The notes under the pieces are model-generated. The model did no database searches and had not been told where the DNA came from. It worked only from the letters and a program-made list of their open reading frames with translations. This document shows positions 25,658 through 34,932 of a stretch of DNA of 64,000 nucleotides, one piece after another. Each line of letters opens with the position of its first letter. Position 1 is the stretch's first letter. This stretch comes from DASXMT01 sp963781305. GTDB taxonomy: Bacteria; Actinomycetota; Acidimicrobiia; Acidimicrobiales; RAAP-2. Position numbers and translations under genes: made by a program. Location of the stretch: contig CAWAFL010000014.1 of NCBI GenBank assembly GCA_963781305.1, forward strand, positions 186,001 to 250,000, written 5' to 3'.

Positions 25658-26707
25658 GTGAGCAAGGGACTCGCCAGCACAGCCGACCTCGAACGGTTCG
25701 ACCCTCCGGCTATCGCGCCTTCCGCCGTTGTGATCGGCCAGCCCGCTGTAGGAGCACGATCCTTCCTCTCAGAGGGGGCGGTGGTGCGGGCTGCTGGCGG
25801 TGCCGTGGTCATCGGCGCCGGCTCAGCGGTGATCGAGAACTCCGTGGTCATCGGCACTGCGGCGATGCCCACCGCGATCGGCCGCCGATCGGTCTTCGGT
25901 CATCGCTGCCTTGTGGTCGGCGCGACCGTTGGCGACTTGTGCGAGATCGGCAATGCCTCCGTGCTCATGCCCGGCAGCCGGCTCGGTGACCGCGTCTTCC
26001 TCGGCGAGGGCACCGTGGTTCCCCCCGGCGCGGAGCTCCCCGGCGACGTGGTTGCGGTCGGTCGTCCCGCCCGGATCATCCGTAAAGCTTCGGAAGCGGA
26101 CTTCGATCGGCTCCGCGGCCTTCGCGGCGGCGATCTAACGCTCCCACCGAACACGTTCACCACCATCCAACCGACATTGGAGGGCCTCGGTATGAGTCAG
26201 CTATACGACTACCGCGGTATGACGCCGACCATCGCTGCTTCGGCGGTCTTGTTCCCCACCGCCGAGATCACCGGCGACGTAGTGGTCGGCGAGCGCAGCA
26301 TTATCGCCGCCGGAGTAAAGATCATCGGCGACTCCCATGGCCCGGTCCGGATCGGCAGGGACGTCCAAATCCTGGAGAACACAGTTCTGCACCTGCTTCC
26401 TGACAACCAGCTGCTCATCGACGACGGCGTCACCATCGGGCCGGGGGCCATGATCCACGGCTGTCACATCGGTGGCGGCTCGGTCGTTGAGCCTGGCGCC
26501 ATCGTCTGCGACGGCAGCGCGGTCGGCGCCGGCTGCGTCGTCCGAGCCGGTGCCGTCGTCAAACAGCGCTCTCGATTCTCGGACCGCGTTGAGATCGACG
26601 GGTTTCCCGCAGTCGAGATCCGCACGATAGAAGCACCCGACCGTCCACGTTGGGCGCTCGCGAGCGAGGACCTCCCGACCGTCACCGGCAGCGGGGAGTC
26701 GCGATGA
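25658..26707 (+). CDS. Fused tandem gamma-carbonic-anhydrase-like protein (two left-handed beta-helix domains)
   Basis: From GTG 25658 the 349-residue product contains two LbH hexapeptide-repeat domains, about residues 15-150 and 185-320. Each starts with a 'P-x-I-A-x-S-A-V' strand. In gamma-CA numbering the first domain keeps only the His117 equivalent (VFGHRC). The second keeps the His81 (NTVLH) and His122 (MIHGC) equivalents but has Pro at 117 (IGPGAM). The second domain starts MSQLYDYRGM after GGAGGG, so it may also be translated alone from ATG 26191. Carbonic-anhydrase activity is uncertain. The OsmC pseudogene overlaps its end by ATGA. Confidence 0.8.
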   Translation: MSKGLASTADLERFDPPAIAPSAVVIGQPAVGARSFLSEGAVVRAAGGAVVIGAGSAVIENSVVIGTAAMPTAIGRRSVFGHRCLVVGATVGDLCEIGNASVLMPGSRLGDRVFLGEGTVVPPGAELPGDVVAVGRPARIIRKASEADFDRLRGLRGGDLTLPPNTFTTIQPTLEGLGMSQLYDYRGMTPTIAASAVLFPTAEITGDVVVGERSIIAAGVKIIGDSHGPVRIGRDVQILENTVLHLLPDNQLLIDDGVTIGPGAMIHGCHIGGGSVVEPGAIVCDGSAVGAGCVVRAGAVVKQRSRFSDRVEIDGFPAVEIRTIEAPDRPRWALASEDLPTVTGSGESR

Positions 26708-27145
26708 CGACAATCAAGCATATCGCCCACGCCGTCGGATCCACCTCTGCCACAGCCCCGCAATGACGCGTCGAGCTGCAGGCCGGCACCCATCATCTCC
26801 TCGCTGATGAGCCGACCAACATGTCCGGCGGCGACGTCGGGCCCACACCCTTCGGGCTCCTGCTTTGCGGTCTCGCCGCGTGCACGACGATGACGCTGCG
26901 CATGTTCGCCGAACGCAAAGGGTGGCAGCTGGCGGCGATCGAAGTCAGCGTGGTGTACAACGTGGCCGAAGACGAGCGCACGTCGATCGTCCGCACCATC
27001 ACCGTGTCCGTCGGAGCTGACAGACGACCAGCGCGCCCGCCTCGCTGACGTCGCCGAACGCACCCCGGTGACGATGGCGGTCCGCGGCGGGACGCCCATT
27101 ACCACCTCGATACGCGCCGTCGAGACCCCGACCCCGCCAACCTGA
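26704..27145 (+). pseudogene. Decayed OsmC-family peroxidase gene
   Basis: The frame starts in an ATGA overlap with the preceding gene but meets TGA after 20 codons. In the same frame it continues with ELQAGTHHLLADEP, GGDVGPTPFGLLLCGLAAC and MTLRMFAERKGWQL, a clear OsmC core. Near 27015 an indel moves the rest (ELTDDQRARLADVAERTPVT) to another frame. The peroxidatic cysteine in LAACTTMT remains, but the second catalytic cysteine (normally 'CPVH') is TPVT. One stop, one shift and a lost cysteine together argue for real decay. Confidence 0.75.
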
Positions 27146-27158
27146 TAAAAGGTAGATC

Positions 27159-28079
27159 ATGTCCTCGGCCTGGCCCGCGATCCCCTACGACGAATGGCAA
27201 GCTACCTGCGACACGTTGCACGCCCACACCCAAGTCCTCGGCAAACTGGCCGTGGCCCTCGCACCGCCCGAGCCGCAACTCCAACACGCCGCCCTCCGCC
27301 TCAGCGCACGGGGCTGGGAGACCCTCCCACTGCCCGCCCCTGACAAGTCCGGCGCACTCGTCGTCGCGCTCGACCTGCACACCCATCACGCCGTCGCCGA
27401 GCACAGCGACGGCCGAGTCCATCGCATCGCTTTGGAGCCGGACCGACCGGTCGCCGAAGTCACCCGCCACCTGCTCGACGCGGTCGCGGACCTTGTCGGT
27501 CCGGTCACGATCGACCTCAATCCACAGGAAACCCCCTGGCACACCCCGCTCGACGAGGACTACGAGCACAGCACCTACAACGCTGCCCAATCAGCCAACT
27601 ACTTCGCCGCTGCCACCCAGGCTGCGCTGGTGCTCGCTGCCGTGCGCGCCCCATACCGTGGCCGCTCGTCCCCGGTCAACGCCTGGTGGGGTACCTTCGA
27701 CCTGGCCACGAGCATCTTCTCCGGGCGCGCCGTGGACCCACCAGCGACAGACTTCATCGTGCGCAACTCCGCCAACGCGCAACAGATCGAAGTGGGCTGG
27801 TGGCCGGGCGATACCCGCTATCCGCACCCCGCCTTCTACGCCTTCGCCTTCCCTGCACCCGAAGGCATCGACCAGGCGACCCTTTCCCCGCCTGCCGCAC
27901 GATGGGACCCCGGAATGAAGGAATATCTCCTCGACTGGGACGACGCACGGAGCGACCCCGACCCACACCGGGCTGCGCTCGATTTCGGACTCTCGGCCAT
28001 CCGACACGCCTGCAACGTCTGCGATTGGGATCCCGCTCTGGCAGAAAGCGCCCGGGGAGTCCCCCCGCCGGTCATATAG
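27159..28079 (+). CDS. DUF5996 family protein
   Basis: The 306-residue product starts WPAIPYDEWQATCDTLHAHTQ and contains LRLSARGWETLPLP, FAAATQAALVLAAVRA and EVGWWPGDTRYPHPAFYAFA as separate blocks, the pattern I associate with DUF5996. No catalytic motif is recognised. It follows the OsmC remnant by 13 bases and may share its transcript. It is complete. Confidence 0.78.
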   Translation: MSSAWPAIPYDEWQATCDTLHAHTQVLGKLAVALAPPEPQLQHAALRLSARGWETLPLPAPDKSGALVVALDLHTHHAVAEHSDGRVHRIALEPDRPVAEVTRHLLDAVADLVGPVTIDLNPQETPWHTPLDEDYEHSTYNAAQSANYFAAATQAALVLAAVRAPYRGRSSPVNAWWGTFDLATSIFSGRAVDPPATDFIVRNSANAQQIEVGWWPGDTRYPHPAFYAFAFPAPEGIDQATLSPPAARWDPGMKEYLLDWDDARSDPDPHRAALDFGLSAIRHACNVCDWDPALAESARGVPPPVI

Positions 28080-28252
28080 GAACGCGAGACAGTGCAGCGA
28101 ACCAGCCGGGGCCCATCACACCGGACAAGAGGAGCAGGTGGGGCAGCATCCCGGCACGCAGACGGCGACGGTCCCTCACCCCTGGGAGATCTTCGGAGCT
28201 GTCCGAGCGCGGTGTGTTTGCAACCAGGTCACGAGTCCGGAAGCCTCAGCTT

Positions 28253-28274
28253 TTCGGGCGACGTTCGGGCGACG
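28253..28274. repeat. Exact tandem duplication of 11 bases
   Basis: TTCGGGCGACG occurs twice in a row in the 243-base gap between the convergent DUF5996 and MarR genes. The rest of the gap shows no gene. Confidence 0.55.
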
Positions 28275-28322
28275 TCAAGCGCTGTTTCGTCTCCCCATCC
28301 GACCCAATTGCCTGATCGTCAC

Positions 28323-28805
28323 TCATGGTTCGGGCCCCCTACGGGGTGCTCCCGCGGTATCGCCCATACGCTCCTTGATGGCCGCCAGCGCGGTCAGGCC
28401 AGCTCTGAGACCGTCGAGCTCGGTCGGCGAGATCATGCCCGCTAGCTCGGCATCGATCGCTTCAACACCGGCCCGCACCGCGGCGGCTGCCGCGCTACCT
28501 CGCTCCGTCAATCCGATGAGCATCCGTCGGCGATCCTCGGGATTGATCTCACGAACGAGATAGCCCCGCAAGACGAGCGCGTCGATGAGCTGACTCGCCG
28601 TCTGCTTGCTGACACCCAGCCCATGGATCATGTCGGCTGCTGCGCCACCGCGGTTCGCCATGCCCCCGAGGACGAACGCCCCGTTGCGAGGCAGATCATC
28701 GAACCCGGCCGCAACAACGCGCGCCGCTATGGCCCGGGCGTAGCTCCCCCGGGCGGCTCGCAACAACGCCGGGATCGCGAGATCGTGCTCAGGGGGAGCT
28801 GTCAC
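28323..28805 (-). CDS. MarR family transcriptional regulator
   Basis: The 160-residue product has a winged helix: GLGVSKQTASQLIDALVLRGYLVREI with the wing DRRRMLIGLTERG. Its likely operator overlaps the promoter at 28832-28856, which fits autoregulation. The divergent TIGR03086 gene at 29027 may be a target. Confidence 0.87.
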   Translation of the reverse strand: MTAPPEHDLAIPALLRAARGSYARAIAARVVAAGFDDLPRNGAFVLGGMANRGGAAADMIHGLGVSKQTASQLIDALVLRGYLVREINPEDRRRMLIGLTERGSAAAAAVRAGVEAIDAELAGMISPTELDGLRAGLTALAAIKERMGDTAGAPRRGPEP

Positions 28806-28831
28806 TCAGAGCACGATATAGCACTGAACCT

Positions 28832-28856
28832 AGACAGTCAAGAGTTAGGACTGTCT
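28832..28856. promoter_or_regulatory. MarR operator candidate overlapping the marR promoter
   Basis: AGACAGTC (28832-28839) and GACTGTCT (28849-28856) form a perfect inverted repeat with a 9-base spacer, 27 bases upstream of the marR start. On the minus strand TTGACT (28841-28836) could be a -35 box with TATCGT 17 bases on. Binding would block the promoter. Confidence 0.6.
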
Positions 28857-29026
28857 TAATGCAGGACCAATATCTGCGAGCCTCATCGGCGGGTCGCCGA
28901 TCTCAATGGGTCCGAATTGAGGTCGGTCGACGAGCATCGAGTTTCCGGTGCAGGCTCACGGCCGATGAGTTTGGCTTCGATCTGGCGTCATAACGTTTGA
29001 CTACGACCATCCGACCGAGGAGGGAC

Positions 29027-29605
29027 ATGCTCGACATAGAACCAGCCACGCGCATGCTGGCACAAGTGATAGCTGGCGTCCGCGACGACCAGCTTTCGGC
29101 TCCGACACCGTGCGAGAAGTCGAACCTCGGCGATCTGCTCGACCACGTAGACGGGCTGTCCATGGCCTTCACCGCGGCAGCAAACAAGGCCCCGCTCCCC
29201 GGCGGGGACCAGGCCCCTTCGGCGGACGGGTCACGGCTGGGCACCGAATGGCGGACCCGCATCCCGCAACGGCTCTCGGCCCTCTCCGACGCCTGGCAAG
29301 ACCCGAACGCGTGGGCCGGGATGACCACCGCGGGGGGCCAGGACCTCCCCGGCGAACTGGCTGGGGTGATCGCGCTCGACGAGGTGGTCATCCACGGCTG
29401 GGACATCGCCGCGGCCAGTGGCCAAAGCTACAGCTCAGAGCCGGACCTGCTCGAAGCGGTTTACGGCTTCGTACAGCCGACTGCGGCACAGAGCCCCGAG
29501 GGCACTCCCGGCCTGTTCGGGCCATCCGTGCCCGTCGGAGCGGATGCGCCTCTCCTCGAGAGAGTCCTCGGGCTGACCGGTCGGGACCCGAACTGGCACC
29601 CATAG
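29027..29605 (+). CDS. TIGR03086/DinB-like metal-binding protein (mycothiol-dependent enzyme fold)
   Basis: GAGGAGGGAC precedes the ATG at 29027. The 192-residue helical protein has CEKSNLGDLLDHVDG near the start and ALDEVVIHGWDIAAASG in the middle. These are the TIGR03086 landmarks, with His in LDHV and in VIHGWD as likely metal ligands. Relatives include mycothiol-dependent maleylpyruvate isomerase. The actual reaction is unknown. Confidence 0.85.
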   Translation: MLDIEPATRMLAQVIAGVRDDQLSAPTPCEKSNLGDLLDHVDGLSMAFTAAANKAPLPGGDQAPSADGSRLGTEWRTRIPQRLSALSDAWQDPNAWAGMTTAGGQDLPGELAGVIALDEVVIHGWDIAAASGQSYSSEPDLLEAVYGFVQPTAAQSPEGTPGLFGPSVPVGADAPLLERVLGLTGRDPNWHP

Positions 29606-29697
29606 ACCGGCCGACCTGCACCTTTTGGGTGGAGGTGACATCGATCGCGTGCCGATGTTCGGTCTTCTGATCAAGCGAAGGCCGCGTAGGTTGGCAT

Positions 29698-30600
29698 TCA
29701 GGCTGAAGTGGCCGGCGCAAGCAGGTCATCGAAACCGATGCGCCGATAGAACTCTCGCCGCACCAGATCACCTACTCGGTTGACCGTTTCGGCACCGTCG
29801 TCGGCTGGGTCGATGTGGACGCGGAATGGGCGCGTGCCCTTGGTCATCCCAACCACCCGAACGATGGCCCGCGCAACTTCTGCGGGATCCTGGTCTGGGG
29901 GTGCGAGGTCAGCGAGCTTCTTGGAAACTTGGTCCATCAGACCGGCATAGAGAGGCTCATAAGCGGCTGCGACGTCTCCGTCTTCGGGGTGCCCGGCATT
30001 GGCGAAATGGTTGGTTCCCGTCGTGAAGGATCCGGGCACGATGATGACGGTGTCAACGCCGAAACGTGCCAGCTCTGCGGCGGAGGTCACCGCAAGTGAG
30101 TCCTCTGCCGCCTTCGCTGCGAAGTACGGACCCAGGTACGGCGGAGTTCCCCCTCTGGTACTTGTTGAACCGACCCAGACGACCAGTCCGTCCCGTTGAT
30201 TCCTCAGGTGCGGCAAGGCGGCTCGGTTCAGGCGCTGCGTGGAGACGACGTTGGTGTCGTAGATGGACACGAGCTGGTCAGTAGTAAACGACTCCAACGG
30301 ACCAAGCACCATGTGGCCGGCATTGTGGACGATGACGTCCAGGCGCTCTTCGGTCGAGATGATGGTCTCGACCGCCGCATCGACCGAGGCTTGCTCTGAG
30401 ACATCCATCTCGATCGCATGCAAGTTCACCGAGTGCTCACTGGCATAGCCAGCGGCTTCCTGCGCTGCCTTCGCGTTTCTTCCGGCGATGTCTCGCATAC
30501 CGGCATAGACGGTGTGACCGGCGTCGGAAAGCGCTCGGACAGTCATGGCACCGAATCCGCTCGAGGCTCCTGTTACGACGATAACTCTCTCTGAAGACAT
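29698..30600 (-). CDS. Short-chain dehydrogenase/reductase
   Basis: The ATG at 30600 follows GGAGGAAG. The 300-residue product starts VIVVTGASSGFGAMTV (cofactor loop TGxxxGxG), has NAG in VIVHNAGHM, a serine in WVGSTST and the YFAAK active-site pair. It is a classical SDR. The substrate is unknown. A second SDR gene lies 76 bases upstream on the same strand, so they may share one transcript. Confidence 0.87.
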   Translation of the reverse strand: MSSERVIVVTGASSGFGAMTVRALSDAGHTVYAGMRDIAGRNAKAAQEAAGYASEHSVNLHAIEMDVSEQASVDAAVETIISTEERLDVIVHNAGHMVLGPLESFTTDQLVSIYDTNVVSTQRLNRAALPHLRNQRDGLVVWVGSTSTRGGTPPYLGPYFAAKAAEDSLAVTSAAELARFGVDTVIIVPGSFTTGTNHFANAGHPEDGDVAAAYEPLYAGLMDQVSKKLADLAPPDQDPAEVARAIVRVVGMTKGTRPFRVHIDPADDGAETVNRVGDLVRREFYRRIGFDDLLAPATSA

Positions 30601-30676
30601 CCGAACTTCCTCCTTCTCTGTTGGTAGCCCTGCAGCTTCCGCCATGGCCCTTCGTCAACCTTTTGAGCGACTCTGC

Positions 30677-31429
30677 TCAAATCAGTCCGCCATTGTCGTA
30701 GACAACCTGGCCGTTGACCCACCGTCCTGGCCCAGCCAAGAACGAGACGACCTCGGCCGTGTCGTCGGGCATCCCGAGTCGCTCGAGCGGCGCCATCTTG
30801 GTGAGCTCATCGATCTCCCCCTGGCTCTTCCCGTCGAGGAAGAGCGGAGTAGCCGTTGGCCCAGGTGCGACGGCATTGACCGTGATATCCCTGCCTCTCA
30901 GCTCCTTCGCCAACACCAGCGTGATCGCGTCCACGGCACCCTTGGTTGCCGCGTATGCCGCGTATGAAGGCACCGCTCGTTTCACCACTGAGGATGAGAA
31001 GTTGATGATGGATCCTCCCGTGCGAAGTCGACGGGCCGCTTCCCGGCTGACAACGAAGGTGCCGCGAAGGTTGATTCGGTGCATCCGGTCGAAGTCAGCC
31101 AAGTCGAGGTCCGACAGTGGTGCGAGGACCATGATGCCCGCGGTATTCACAACCACGTCGACCCCGCCGAAGCTCTCCTCAGTGGCGTCAAACAGCTGGG
31201 AGACCTGATCCTCGTCGGCGACGTCGGCACGGATCGCGATGGCACGCCCGCCTGATTCCGAGATGGCCTTGACTGCCAACTCGGCTTCGTGAGGACGACC
31301 GGCGTAATTGATCGTGACTGCCATGCCGTCGGCGGCGAGACGGCGACAGATGGCCTGCCCGATGCCTCCCGAACCGCCGGTCACGATCGCGACTCGAGTG
31401 GGACCATTGGTGCTGTCAGGACTAGTCAT
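30677..31429 (-). CDS. SDR family oxidoreductase (3-oxoacyl reductase-like)
   Basis: The ATG at 31429 follows GAGGAGC. The 250-residue product has VAIVTGGSGGIGQAI, VVNTAGIMV, a serine in NFSSSVV and the YAATK catalytic pair, ending with the usual FLAGPGRWVNGQVVYDNGG-type tail. It is a complete classical SDR, probably NADP-dependent as no acidic residue follows the second strand (NYAGRP). It is expressed with the SDR at 29698. Confidence 0.88.
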   Translation of the reverse strand: MTSPDSTNGPTRVAIVTGGSGGIGQAICRRLAADGMAVTINYAGRPHEAELAVKAISESGGRAIAIRADVADEDQVSQLFDATEESFGGVDVVVNTAGIMVLAPLSDLDLADFDRMHRINLRGTFVVSREAARRLRTGGSIINFSSSVVKRAVPSYAAYAATKGAVDAITLVLAKELRGRDITVNAVAPGPTATPLFLDGKSQGEIDELTKMAPLERLGMPDDTAEVVSFLAGPGRWVNGQVVYDNGGLI

Positions 31430-31512
31430 GACTTGCTCCTCTGTGCGTCTGATCGTCCGTCCGAGTCCCCCGCCGGCCAAGGCTTCTCGCCTTTACAAGA
31501 CGGACACTTCAT
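31426..31512 (-). CDS. Possible 28-residue Cys-pair peptide ahead of the SDR gene
   Basis: A short frame, MKCPSCKGEKPWPAG onward, ends in a TGA that overlaps the SDR start as ATGA. The CPSC pair resembles half a zinc ribbon. There is no good ribosome site. It may be a leader peptide coupled to the SDR, or chance. Confidence 0.25.
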   Translation of the reverse strand: MKCPSCKGEKPWPAGDSDGRSDAQRSKS

Positions 31513-31597
31513 GATGGATGCTTGGGCGCCGCCTTCACACCGTGCGAACCCCCCGGCAGACCCCCCTGACTTTGGCGCGGCGACCCCGTCGGTGGGG

Positions 31598-34489
31598 TTA
31601 GGCGCGGACTGCAGTCGTGGGCGCTGCGAGAGCGGCCGGTAGCGCGGTGCGGGTCTTGACGTCGAGCTTGTAGAACACCTGCGTGAGGTGGCCCTCGACC
31701 GTGCGCGCAGTGACGAACAGGGTTTGGGCGATCTCGCGGTTTGTATGCCCTTCGGCGGCCAGTTCGGCGATGCGACGCTCGCTGGCGGTAAGCGCTTCGA
31801 GCCCGGTGAGCAGGGCTCGGCGCGGCCTGGCTCCGGTAGCGCGCAGCTCGGTCTCGGCCCGCAGGGCCAGCGCTTCGGCGCCGAGGTGGTGGGCGGTGTC
31901 GACTGCTTGGCGGAGAAGTTGGCGCGCCTCGACTCGGTGGTTGCTGCGACGGAGGAGGGCGCCTCGGTCGGCCAGGGCGCGGGCGTGCTCGAGGCGGGTA
32001 TCAGGGCCGGCAAGGACTTCGATCGCCTCGCGCAGCAGGGCATCACCACGATGGCCGCCCGCTACGAGCCCGGCGGCCCGCAGGGCCACCCCGAGGGCGC
32101 GCTTGGCACCGAAGGCGCGGGCTAACTCGAGCTCCTCGCCGCTCAGGCGTCGCGCCGTGTCGGGTTCACCAACGGCGAGAGCAGCCAGGGCGGCGTCCGA
32201 GCGCCACGATAGGTAGCATGGGCTGAGGGCCAGGCCGGCGGTGGCGATCTCGCCGGCCGCTCGCAAGTCGCCGAGTGCCTCACCGAAGCGACGCTGAGCG
32301 AACCGAAGACGGCCGCGAGCGTGGCGCAATATCACCGCGGTCTGCGACGTGCCTGGGAGGTCGACGCCCAGGGGCTCGAGAGTTCGCTCGGCCTCGCCGA
32401 GATCGCCGCGCTCAACCAGTACGTCGACCAGTACGCTCGCGGCGCGGTTGCGCAAGAGTGGTGGAGCTGGTGGCCCGGGGGCGTCGAGCAGGGCCCGGGC
32501 ATCGGCTTCGGCTGCGGTGAGGTCGCCGCGCCGGGAGGCAAGCCAGGCCCGCTGGGCCAACACGGCAGGAAGGATCATCCCGTTGGCCGAAGCCTGGGCC
32601 TCGGCGACGGCGGCATCGGCCAGGGCCTGCGCTACGTCGTAGCGCTCAGCCCAGAGCAGCGTTACCACGGCGCTCGGGTGCCGAAACGCACCGCCGGGTA
32701 ACCAGGGCGGGTCGCCCGGCTCGGGCAGCGGCCGCGTGCCGGCGGCGATGGCCCGGAGTACGAGGTCGGCCACCTGGTCGGCTGGCTGGTTGGCCAGTGC
32801 GGCCACGTACGCTGCCGCGGCCAGGCATTGGCGCGGGACCGACCGCTCCCTGGCCCACACGAGCAGTGCACCGGCTCGTTCGGCAACCAACGGCGTGATG
32901 GCGGCATCAACCACCCCGCAGGCGACGGCCATGGCCTCCAACGTCACACGGCCTTCCGTGTCGCTGTCGTCGAGGCTGGCCGCGACGCCATCGCACACCT
33001 CGATCGCCTCGCCGGCCCGCTCATGCCACCGCAGCGCATTGGCGAACAACAGCGTGGCCGCGATGCGGGTCGTGTCGTCGCCGGCCGACTCCACCGCCTC
33101 TGCAAGTTGGTCGTGCCAGCCCGGCTGGCCGGCGCTGAACTCGGCCAGACCGAGCTCGAGCAACAGGCCCGCCCCTGCCTCAGGCGATGGCGGCTCGGAC
33201 AAGGCCCGGCGTAGGTAGGCCACCGCTGATTCCGGCGCACCCCGTGCGGTTGCCTCCCAGGCGGCGGCCCGCAGCTGTTCGACCGTCCAGCCGTCGCCCG
33301 TCGGAACGGTGGCCAGCAGGTGCTCGGCTACGCGGGCGGGGCTGGCGTGTGTTTCGGCCAGAAGCCTGGCTGATCGCCCGTGTGCCTCGGCCCGATCGAC
33401 TGCCGCCATGTCACGGTAGACGGCGCCGCGCAGAAGTGGATGGGCGAAACAAAGCGGAGCCGCGTCCAGCACGCCCGCCCCGACGAGCAGATCGGCGGCC
33501 CGCGCCGCGTCGGGGGGTGCAAGCCCGGCCAACCGGGCGGCGAGGGCCAACTCGGCCCGCTCCAAAACGGCAACCGCCCGCGCCAGACGCGCCGCGTCGG
33601 GACCCAGCCGCACGAGACGCAGCATCGCCCAGCGGCTCAAGGTATCGGTGGCGACGTCCTGTACTTTGGCTGCCGACGCGGCAATCGGCGCGATCTGCTC
33701 GTCTCGCAGAGCATCGACCAGCGTGCAAACCAGAAACGGCGTACCGCCGGTCGCCGCCCAGCAGGCCACAGCGAACGCAGGTTCAGGCTCGACACCCAAG
33801 GCGACCGCCACCAGCGTGGCCACCCCCCTCGTGCTGAGCGGCCCCACCGTGACCACCTCGGTCGCCGTATCCATGGTCAGGGCGGCTAACAGCTCCCGAC
33901 TCTCCCCGGCCTCGGCCGGCCGGGCCCCGAGCAGCACTGCGGCATGCAGCTCCTCTAGACGGGGCAGCAAAAAAGCCAGCAAGCGAAGCGACGCACCGTC
34001 AGCCCAATGGGCGTCATCCACCACCAACGCCAAGGGCTGTTGCACCGTCAGGTTGGCGCACAACCAGTACAGCCCGTGCAGCACCGCGAACGACGGGTCC
34101 GGAGCGGTCGGCGCAGCCGTAGCCACGGCGACACCCAGGCCAGGAAGACCCAACAGTCGTGCCGCCACCCCGGGCGGCCCATCCAGCAACTGGGCCCGCT
34201 CGTCCTCCGACGCTCCCGCCAGCACCGGCTCGACTAGCTGGCGCACCACTCCGAACGCGAACTCGCGCTCCAGCTCAGCGCCACGTGCTCGCAGGACCCT
34301 GAAACCCTCTCCCTCCGCCGCATCCCGGGCGACCGCCAACAGCGCGGTCTTGCCGATCCCAGCCGGCCCCTCCACCACCAGCGCTCCTCCACGGCCTTGT
34401 CGGGCCAGGAGCAGGCATTCCCGTATCCGCTCCAATTCTCGATCACGCTCGAGCAAGGGACTGTCGTGCTCACCCATGGACGAGATCAC
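31598..34489 (-). CDS. LuxR-family ATPase regulator (LAL type)
   Basis: The 963-residue protein (959 from the second ATG) starts with an AAA/STAND ATPase with P-loop VEGPAGIGKTALL and the Walker B-like PLALVVDDAHWAD. A long helical TPR-like middle follows, then a C-terminal LuxR HTH: LTASERRIAELAAEGHTNRE and TLFVTARTVEGHL. LAL regulators activate pathway genes in response to small ligands. It ends about 170 bases from the SDR pair on the same strand, and those genes are possible targets. Confidence 0.88.
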   Translation of the reverse strand: MISSMGEHDSPLLERDRELERIRECLLLARQGRGGALVVEGPAGIGKTALLAVARDAAEGEGFRVLRARGAELEREFAFGVVRQLVEPVLAGASEDERAQLLDGPPGVAARLLGLPGLGVAVATAAPTAPDPSFAVLHGLYWLCANLTVQQPLALVVDDAHWADGASLRLLAFLLPRLEELHAAVLLGARPAEAGESRELLAALTMDTATEVVTVGPLSTRGVATLVAVALGVEPEPAFAVACWAATGGTPFLVCTLVDALRDEQIAPIAASAAKVQDVATDTLSRWAMLRLVRLGPDAARLARAVAVLERAELALAARLAGLAPPDAARAADLLVGAGVLDAAPLCFAHPLLRGAVYRDMAAVDRAEAHGRSARLLAETHASPARVAEHLLATVPTGDGWTVEQLRAAAWEATARGAPESAVAYLRRALSEPPSPEAGAGLLLELGLAEFSAGQPGWHDQLAEAVESAGDDTTRIAATLLFANALRWHERAGEAIEVCDGVAASLDDSDTEGRVTLEAMAVACGVVDAAITPLVAERAGALLVWARERSVPRQCLAAAAYVAALANQPADQVADLVLRAIAAGTRPLPEPGDPPWLPGGAFRHPSAVVTLLWAERYDVAQALADAAVAEAQASANGMILPAVLAQRAWLASRRGDLTAAEADARALLDAPGPPAPPLLRNRAASVLVDVLVERGDLGEAERTLEPLGVDLPGTSQTAVILRHARGRLRFAQRRFGEALGDLRAAGEIATAGLALSPCYLSWRSDAALAALAVGEPDTARRLSGEELELARAFGAKRALGVALRAAGLVAGGHRGDALLREAIEVLAGPDTRLEHARALADRGALLRRSNHRVEARQLLRQAVDTAHHLGAEALALRAETELRATGARPRRALLTGLEALTASERRIAELAAEGHTNREIAQTLFVTARTVEGHLTQVFYKLDVKTRTALPAALAAPTTAVRA

Positions 34490-34932
34490 AACCCACCCTA
34501 CGTCGCGCCAGTGCGGATCGCCCGGGGGCTGACCCGGACCCGCGCGGCCGGCATGTACAGGGAATCTAGATGCCCAATCGAGGGTTCATGGCAGCATCGA
34601 AGTACGTTCCTAGACTGCTTCCGCTGGCATCGATACTGAGAGGGACTACTACGTGGCGAACCCAGCAGCAGCTCCCTCTCGCCCTGGAGTCGACGCAGCC
34701 GTCTGCGCCTGTTGCCATATCGCCGCCGCCGACCGCTTGTGACGGCCCGGCCAGGTCGCTCCTAGGCATCCAATGGCGTGCGGGGTGGATCCGAGTCTGG
34801 CTCCAGTCCGAGATCAGGTTGCCCTCCGCGCACACGGTTGCGGATTTGCCGTTCCGCGTGGTGGGCTTGGGCAGCCACTGTGAATGGACCTCATGCGGAA
34901 GCAAGGCGCTGCCCACCACGCAGGAGGACGAG
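34490..34932. other. 443-base stretch between LAL regulator and glycosylase genes
   Basis: The frame of the glycosylase is open here back to 34570, but the residues do not look like protein of the family and a strong GGAGGA site exists only before 34933. I see no repeat or RNA gene. Confidence 0.4.

Noticed and set aside
26704..26900. In-frame TGA in the OsmC gene as a second selenocysteine codon
   Set aside because: The TGA lies before the conserved core at a position that is not a Cys in OsmC proteins, and the gene has a further frameshift and a lost Cys. Decay explains it better.
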